From Acidimicrobiales bacterium (GTDB taxonomy: Bacteria > Actinomycetota > Acidimicrobiia > Acidimicrobiales > SHLQ01), in contig JABDJW010000094.1 of assembly GCA_013002375.1 (NCBI GenBank), positions 1 through 9,705 of the forward strand: a stretch of 9,705 bases of DNA, in the 5' to 3' direction. The notes beneath the pieces were generated by a model. The model was not told the DNA's origin. It saw nothing but the letters and a program-made list of their open reading frames with translations, and made no database searches. Of this stretch, positions 5,574 through 9,705 are shown piece by piece. A program made the position numbers and the translations under genes. How positions within the stretch are numbered: the first letter of the stretch is position 1; each line of letters begins with the position of its first letter.

Positions 5574-8150
5574 ATGGCACCGACCCCGACCGCCACCGAA
5601 GTCGACGAGACCGGCATCAGCCCGGACAGCAGCCCGGACAGCAGCCCGGACAGCAATCAGGACATCAACCCGGACATCAGTCTTGTCACCGATTCGGAAA
5701 CGGGCACCGATCCAACCGGCGGCATGCGGGTCCGCAAACGTAACGGCGATCTCGCGCCGGTCGATCTCGACAAGATCGTCAAGGCGATCGAACGCTGCGC
5801 CGACGGCCTCACCGGCGTCGATCCCCTTCGTATCGCGACCCGCACCATCTCGGGTCTGGTCGATGGCGCCACCACCACCGAACTCGATGAGCTGTCGATT
5901 CGCACGTCAGCCGGCCTCATCGTCGAAGAACCCAACTACTCCAAGCTGGCCGCCCGGTTGCTCGCCACCACCATCGACAAAGAGGTCCGCAATCAGGACA
6001 TCCACTCGTTCTCGCAGTCGGTGGCCGCCGGCCATGCCGAAGGCATCATCAGCGATGACGTCGCCGATTTCGTGGCCACCAACGCCCGCAAGCTCAACGA
6101 CACGGTCGACATCGACAACGACAAGCGGTTCGAGTTCTTCGGCCTTCGTACCGTCTACGACCGGTACCTGTTGCGTCACCCCGAGTCGCGCTCGGTCCTC
6201 GAGACCCCGCAGTACTTCTTCTTGCGGGTCGCGTGCGGTCTGGCCAACTCGACCGACGAAGCCATCCGCTTCTACGAGCTGATCTCGAGCCTGTCGTACC
6301 TGCCGTCGTCGCCGACGCTGTTCAACTCCGGCACGTCGCACCCCCAGATGTCGTCGTGCTACCTGCTCGACTCGCCCGAGGACAGCCTCGAAGGCATCTA
6401 CAAGCGCTACACCGACATCGCCCAGCTGTCGAAGTTCGCCGGCGGCATCGGGGTGGCCTGGCACCGCATCCGGTCGAAGGGCTCGCTCATCACCGGTACC
6501 AACGGCCTGTCGAACGGCATCGTGCCCTGGCTCAAGACGCTCGATTCCTCGGTCGCGGCCGTCAACCAGGGCGGCCGGCGCAAGGGTGCGGCCTGCATCT
6601 ATCTCGAGACCTGGCACGCCGACATCGACGACTTCCTCGAACTGAAAGAGAACACCGGCGATCACGCCCGCCGCACCCACAACCTCAACCTGTCCAACTG
6701 GGTACCGGATCTCTTCATGGTTCGGGTGCAGAACGACTGGCAATGGTCGCTGTTCGATCCGAAGAAGGTGCCGCACCTCACCGACCTGTACGGCGAGGAG
6801 TTCGAACGGGCCTACATCGAAGCCGAGGAGCAGGGCCTCTTCGAGCGCCAGGTCTCGGCCCGCGAGCTCTACTCCAAGATGATGCGCACCCTGGCCCAGA
6901 CCGGCAACGGCTGGATGACCTTCAAGGACGCGTCCAACAAGCGCTGCAACCAGACCGGCGGCACCGATGCCGACGGCACTCCCCGGGTCGTGCATCTGTC
7001 CAACCTCTGCACCGAGATCATCGAGGTCACCAACCAGGGCGAGACCGCCGTGTGCAACCTCGGCTCGATCAACCTCGGTTCGCTCGTCACCGGTTCCGGC
7101 GACGACGCCGCCTTCGATTTCGATCGCTTGGGCGAGGTCGTCCGCACCGCCATGCCGTTTCTCGATCGGGTGATCGACATCAACTACTACCCCACCCCCG
7201 AAGCCGCGAACTCCAACGCCAAGTGGCGTCCGGTCGGCCTCGGGCTCATGGGCCTGCAGGACGTGTTCTTCAAGCTCCACCTGCCGTTCGATTCCGACGA
7301 AGCCCGCGAGATGTCGCGCCGCATCAGCGAACACATCTACTTCCACGCCCTCGGCGCCTCGACCGAACTGGCCCGGATCAACGGCGCGCACCCCGCGTTC
7401 ACCGACACCCGTGCCGCGCAGGGCGATCTCCAGTTCGACCTGGCCAACGCCGATGCCGACCGCACCAGCGTCCACATCGAGCTGTCGCCCGAACTCGACT
7501 GGGACACCATGCGGGCCCGGGTCGCCGAACACGGCCTGCGCAACTCGCTGATGATCGCCATTGCACCCACCGCCACCATCGCCTCGATCTCGGGCTGCTA
7601 CGAGTGCATCGAGCCACAGGTGTCCAACCTGTTCAAGCGCGAGACGCTGTCGGGCGAGTTCCTCCAGATCAACCGGTACCTGGTCAACGAGCTGAAGGAA
7701 CGCGGCCTCTGGAACGAGGACATGGCGTCCAAGATCAAGCGGGCCGAGGGCTCGATCCAAGACATCGAGGACATCCCGGCCGACATCCGTGAGCTCTACC
7801 GCACCGCATGGGAGCTACCCATGCGATCGCTGATCGACATGGCCGCCGAACGCGGCGCCTTCATCGACCAGAGCCAGTCGCTCAATCTGTTCATGGAATC
7901 GCCCAACATCGGCAAGCTGTCGTCGATGTACATGCACGCGTGGGGCAAGGGGCTCAAGACCACCTACTACCTGCGCTCTCGACCGGCAACCCGCATCAAC
8001 CAAACCACCTCGACCGGCGCCAACGGATCCGGCTCCAGTGCGCCGAGCAGTACCACCAGTCCCGCGCCGGCGCCCGACGCTGGCTTCGTCGACTCCGATG
8101 CGCTGGCCTGCTCGCTCGAGAACCCCGAGTCCTGCGAATCCTGCCAGTAG
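5574..8150 (+). CDS. nrdA: Class I ribonucleoside-diphosphate reductase, alpha (large) subunit
   Basis: The 858-residue cytoplasmic subunit holds the active site that reduces ribonucleoside diphosphates to deoxy forms, together with NrdB. Residues ~12-50 form a disordered extension with S-P-D-S repeats. An ATP-cone allosteric domain follows (from VRKRNGDLAPVDLDKIVKAI, ~53-140), then the ten-stranded barrel. Catalytic residues are present: C262 (SSCYLL) and C494 (AVCNLGS) as the redox pair, and N477-x-C479-x-E481 (NLCTE) as the thiyl-radical triad. Y798-Y799 (KTTYYL) carry the radical. The C-terminal C854-ESC857 pair is re-reduced by thioredoxin or glutaredoxin. There is no intein. I choose the ATG at 5574. 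A TTG at 5397 would add an unlikely low-complexity leader; the ATG at 5724 would start just before the ATP cone and cannot be excluded. The RBS is weak (GGAGA at 5558-5562). nrdB follows after 93 nt. Confidence 0.97.
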   Translation: MAPTPTATEVDETGISPDSSPDSSPDSNQDINPDISLVTDSETGTDPTGGMRVRKRNGDLAPVDLDKIVKAIERCADGLTGVDPLRIATRTISGLVDGATTTELDELSIRTSAGLIVEEPNYSKLAARLLATTIDKEVRNQDIHSFSQSVAAGHAEGIISDDVADFVATNARKLNDTVDIDNDKRFEFFGLRTVYDRYLLRHPESRSVLETPQYFFLRVACGLANSTDEAIRFYELISSLSYLPSSPTLFNSGTSHPQMSSCYLLDSPEDSLEGIYKRYTDIAQLSKFAGGIGVAWHRIRSKGSLITGTNGLSNGIVPWLKTLDSSVAAVNQGGRRKGAACIYLETWHADIDDFLELKENTGDHARRTHNLNLSNWVPDLFMVRVQNDWQWSLFDPKKVPHLTDLYGEEFERAYIEAEEQGLFERQVSARELYSKMMRTLAQTGNGWMTFKDASNKRCNQTGGTDADGTPRVVHLSNLCTEIIEVTNQGETAVCNLGSINLGSLVTGSGDDAAFDFDRLGEVVRTAMPFLDRVIDINYYPTPEAANSNAKWRPVGLGLMGLQDVFFKLHLPFDSDEAREMSRRISEHIYFHALGASTELARINGAHPAFTDTRAAQGDLQFDLANADADRTSVHIELSPELDWDTMRARVAEHGLRNSLMIAIAPTATIASISGCYECIEPQVSNLFKRETLSGEFLQINRYLVNELKERGLWNEDMASKIKRAEGSIQDIEDIPADIRELYRTAWELPMRSLIDMAAERGAFIDQSQSLNLFMESPNIGKLSSMYMHAWGKGLKTTYYLRSRPATRINQTTSTGANGSGSSAPSSTTSPAPAPDAGFVDSDALACSLENPESCESCQ
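5619..5678 (+). repeat. 12-bp tandem repeat within the nrdA N-terminal coding region
   Basis: AGCCCGGACAGC occurs three times exactly (5619-5630, 5631-5642, 5643-5654), followed by two degenerate units (5655-5666, 5667-5678). In frame it encodes S-P-D-S three times, then N-Q-D-I and N-P-D-I. The stretch precedes the folded ATP cone and is probably a disordered linker prone to length variation. Confidence 0.9.
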
Positions 8151-8171
8151 GCCCAAATCCTGCTAGTAGGC
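8137..8171. repeat. Short duplication spanning the nrdA stop codon
   Basis: AATCCTGCCAGTAGGC (8137-8152) recurs as AATCCTGCTAGTAGGC (8156-8171), matching at 15 of 16 positions with a period of 19 bp. The first copy encodes the end of NrdA (last Cys, Gln, TAG). The second TAG is out of frame. The rest of the 93-nt gap to nrdB is C-rich and shows no clear promoter or hairpin. Confidence 0.8.
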
Positions 8172-8243
8172 GTCGCCGGCCTCTCGAGATCCACCGACCT
8201 CCGCACTTCCCGCACCCGCACAACCCCGAAAGAACCAAACCTG

Positions 8244-9329
8244 ATGGCCCTCACTGATCCAAGCTTCGATGTCGACACCAACCTCGAAATCGACCTGCGG
8301 GAGCAACCCGAGGTTGCGCCGCAGCGACCCAACATCTTGGATCCGGGCTTCAACCTCACGTTGCGGCCGATGCGCTACCCGGTCTTCTACGAGATGTACC
8401 GCGACGCCATCAAGAACACCTGGACGGTCGACGAGATCGACTTCAGCGATGACTTGGTCGACTTGCAGCGCAAGCTGTTGCCCGCCGAGAAGCACCTGAT
8501 CAGTCGGCTGGTGGCCTTCTTCGCCACCGGCGACTCGATCGTGTCGAACAACCTGGTCCTGAACCTGTACAAGCACGTGAACGCCCCCGAGGCCCGCATG
8601 TACCTGTCGCGCCAGCTGTACGAAGAAGCGCTGCACGTGCAGTTCTACCTGACCCTGCTCGACAACTACATCCCCGATCTCGCCGAGCGCGAGGCCGCCT
8701 TCTCGGCGATCGAGAACATCCCGTCGATTCGCCAGAAGGGCGAGTTCTGCTTCAAGTGGATCAGCTCGATCAACGACCTCGACGAACTCCACACCCGTGA
8801 AGATCGTCAGAAGTTCCTCTTGAACCTCATCTGCTTCGCCACCTGCATCGAAGGCCTGTTCTTCTTCGCCGCCTTTGCCTACGTCTACTTCCTCCGCAGC
8901 AAGGGCCTGCTGAACGGCCTGGCCGCCGGCACCAACTGGGTGTTCCGCGACGAGTCGGGCCACATGAACTTCGCCCTCGAGCTCGTCAACACCGTGCGGG
9001 CCGAAGAACCCGACCTGTTCGACGACAAGCTGGCCGCGGACATCAACTCGATGGTCCAAGAAGCCGTCGAGTGTGAGTACCAGTTCGCGGCCGATGTGCT
9101 GAGCGAAGGTATCGCCGGCATGAGCCTCAACGACACCCGCGAGTACCTCCAGTTCGTCGCCGATCAGCGGCTGACCCAGCTGGGGCTTCCCAAGCAGTTC
9201 GGATCCAGCAACCCGTTCGGCTTCATGGAGCTCCAGGATGTCCAGGAGCTCACCAACTTCTTCGAGCGCACGGTGGCGGCCTACCAGGTCGGGGTCGAGG
9301 GCGACGTCGCCTTCGACGAAGACTTCTAG
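8244..9329 (+). CDS. nrdB: Class I ribonucleoside-diphosphate reductase, beta (small) subunit
   Basis: The 361-residue ferritin-like subunit generates and stores the tyrosyl radical passed to NrdA. All six metal ligands are in place: D97 (TGDSI), E128 and H131 (YEEALH), E203 (CIEGLF), and E237 and H240 (RDESGH). Y135 sits four residues after H131, as Y122 does after H118 in the E. coli enzyme, so this is a tyrosyl-radical enzyme and not a Tyr-less class Ic form. Whether the metal is iron or manganese-containing cannot be read from sequence; no nrdI is nearby, which favours class Ia. The acidic, aromatic C-terminus (AFDEDF) would dock to NrdA and resembles the end of eukaryotic R2 proteins. 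The start at 8244 follows a weak purine stretch (GAAAGAA, 8228-8234) and is the natural N-terminus. It is co-transcribed with nrdA by orientation and spacing. Confidence 0.97.
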   Translation: MALTDPSFDVDTNLEIDLREQPEVAPQRPNILDPGFNLTLRPMRYPVFYEMYRDAIKNTWTVDEIDFSDDLVDLQRKLLPAEKHLISRLVAFFATGDSIVSNNLVLNLYKHVNAPEARMYLSRQLYEEALHVQFYLTLLDNYIPDLAEREAAFSAIENIPSIRQKGEFCFKWISSINDLDELHTREDRQKFLLNLICFATCIEGLFFFAAFAYVYFLRSKGLLNGLAAGTNWVFRDESGHMNFALELVNTVRAEEPDLFDDKLAADINSMVQEAVECEYQFAADVLSEGIAGMSLNDTREYLQFVADQRLTQLGLPKQFGSSNPFGFMELQDVQELTNFFERTVAAYQVGVEGDVAFDEDF

Positions 9330-9342
9330 CCTGAACCGCCCA

Positions 9343-9389
9343 CGACGAAGCGCGCCACCACCGCACCCATGCGGTCGGCGCGCTCGTCG
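9343..9389. terminator. Nested hairpin, probable bidirectional terminator for nrdAB and meaB
   Basis: CGACGA (9343-9348) pairs with TCGTCG (9384-9389). After one bulged A (9349), GCGCGCC (9350-9356) pairs with GGCGCGC (9377-9383), giving 13 bp. Inside it, ACCGCA (9360-9365) pairs with TGCGGT (9370-9375) around CCCA. The structure fills the 61-bp gap between the convergent nrdB and meaB stops. It lacks a T tract on either side. Confidence 0.65.
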
Positions 9390-9390
9390 G

Positions 9391-9705
9391 CTAGCGCTGC
9401 AGCGCCTCTAGTAACCGTTCGGCGGCGGCCGTTGGCGCGATCTCGCCGGCCAGCACCGCAGCCTCGAGCTCGGGGCCGAGGTCGCTGCGTCGGGCGTAGG
9501 CCCGGAGCCGGTCGTCGACCATCGACCACATCCACGCCAGCTGCTGGCGCGCCCGCTTCTCCTCGCGGCCACCGTTCGCAACCATGAGCTCGCGATGGCG
9601 TTCGACTTCGGCCCAGAGATCGTCGAGGCCGACGTTGTGCAGGCCTGAGCAGGTCAGCACCGGCGGTAGCCAGTCGGGGTGTGACGGTTCGAGCAGGTGC
9701 AGGGC
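9391..9705 (-). CDS. meaB: Methylmalonyl-CoA mutase-associated GTPase MeaB, C-terminal part
   Basis: The frame is open to the window edge, so about 104 C-terminal residues of a ~330-residue protein are present and the gene starts beyond 9705. The G-protein family protein MeaB (also called ArgK) is a GTPase chaperone. It gates adenosylcobalamin loading and protects methylmalonyl-CoA mutase from inactivation. The visible part has the family's late signature, PPVLTCSGLHNVGLDDLWAEVERHREL, in which TCSGL corresponds to the base-recognition (G5-like) loop. A helical tail follows (QQLAWMWSMVDDRL...AAERLLEALQR) that in MeaB forms the dimer arm. The Walker A and switch regions lie outside the window. 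The gene is convergent with nrdB and shares the hairpin at 9343-9389. It suggests a B12-dependent propionate/methylmalonyl-CoA pathway in the organism. Confidence 0.9.
   Translation of the reverse strand, partial: ALHLLEPSHPDWLPPVLTCSGLHNVGLDDLWAEVERHRELMVANGGREEKRARQQLAWMWSMVDDRLRAYARRSDLGPELEAAVLAGEIAPTAAAERLLEALQR

Noticed and set aside
5907..7760. 617-codon open frame antisense to nrdA
   Set aside because: It lies wholly opposite a well-supported gene. Its composition (Gly/Val/Arg/Asp-rich, no domain) is what the complement of GC-rich codons gives.
3449..8258. Shared MALTD N-terminus of the dehydrogenase and NrdB
   Set aside because: The codons differ and the proteins are unrelated; a five-residue match is coincidence.

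Overview
The window is high-GC DNA (strong G/C preference at third codon positions) that looks like part of a chromosome from a free-living actinobacterium. An Acidimicrobiia-like lineage fits best. The reasons are the eukaryote-like IleS with a long C-terminal domain, the MeaB protein, and several genes whose -10 boxes (TAnnnT) lie only 5-7 nt upstream of the start codon, as in leaderless actinobacterial transcripts. The lineage is an inference; no marker gene settles it. I see no insertion sequence, phage gene, tRNA, rRNA or CRISPR array.

Layout. 1-2103 (+): the C-terminal ~700 residues of isoleucyl-tRNA synthetase. 2169-2429 (-): a small acidic helical protein of unknown function, convergent with ileS and divergent from the next gene. 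2487-3440 (+): an iron/2-oxoglutarate-dependent oxygenase of the isopenicillin-N-synthase-like family. It is followed 8 nt later by an ALDH3-like aldehyde dehydrogenase (3449-4867), probably as a two-gene unit. 4858-5573: about 700 bp with no convincing gene. It holds 3.4 tandem copies of a 27-bp unit that begins inside the end of the dehydrogenase gene and copies its stop codon, then a palindrome-rich block, then a recognisable promoter and a long structured leader. 5574-8150 and 8244-9329 (+): nrdA and nrdB, a complete class I ribonucleotide reductase with all expected catalytic, redox and metal-binding residues. 9343-9389: a large nested hairpin, probably a shared terminator. 9391-9705 (-): the C-terminal third of MeaB, the GTPase chaperone of methylmalonyl-CoA mutase.

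How the parts relate. nrdA and nrdB make the two subunits of one enzyme and are presumably transcribed together from the promoter at 5262-5291. The oxygenase and dehydrogenase may act in sequence (oxidation producing an aldehyde, then aldehyde to acid), but the substrate cannot be told from sequence. The other genes are unrelated housekeeping neighbours.

Most of the coding content is ordinary. The parts worth a second look are non-coding: the nrdAB leader with two mutually exclusive pairings, the palindrome block before it, and the recurrence of short tandem duplications that copy the TAG stop codon at three of the four plus-strand gene ends that are TAG (ileS, the dehydrogenase and nrdA; nrdB shows none).
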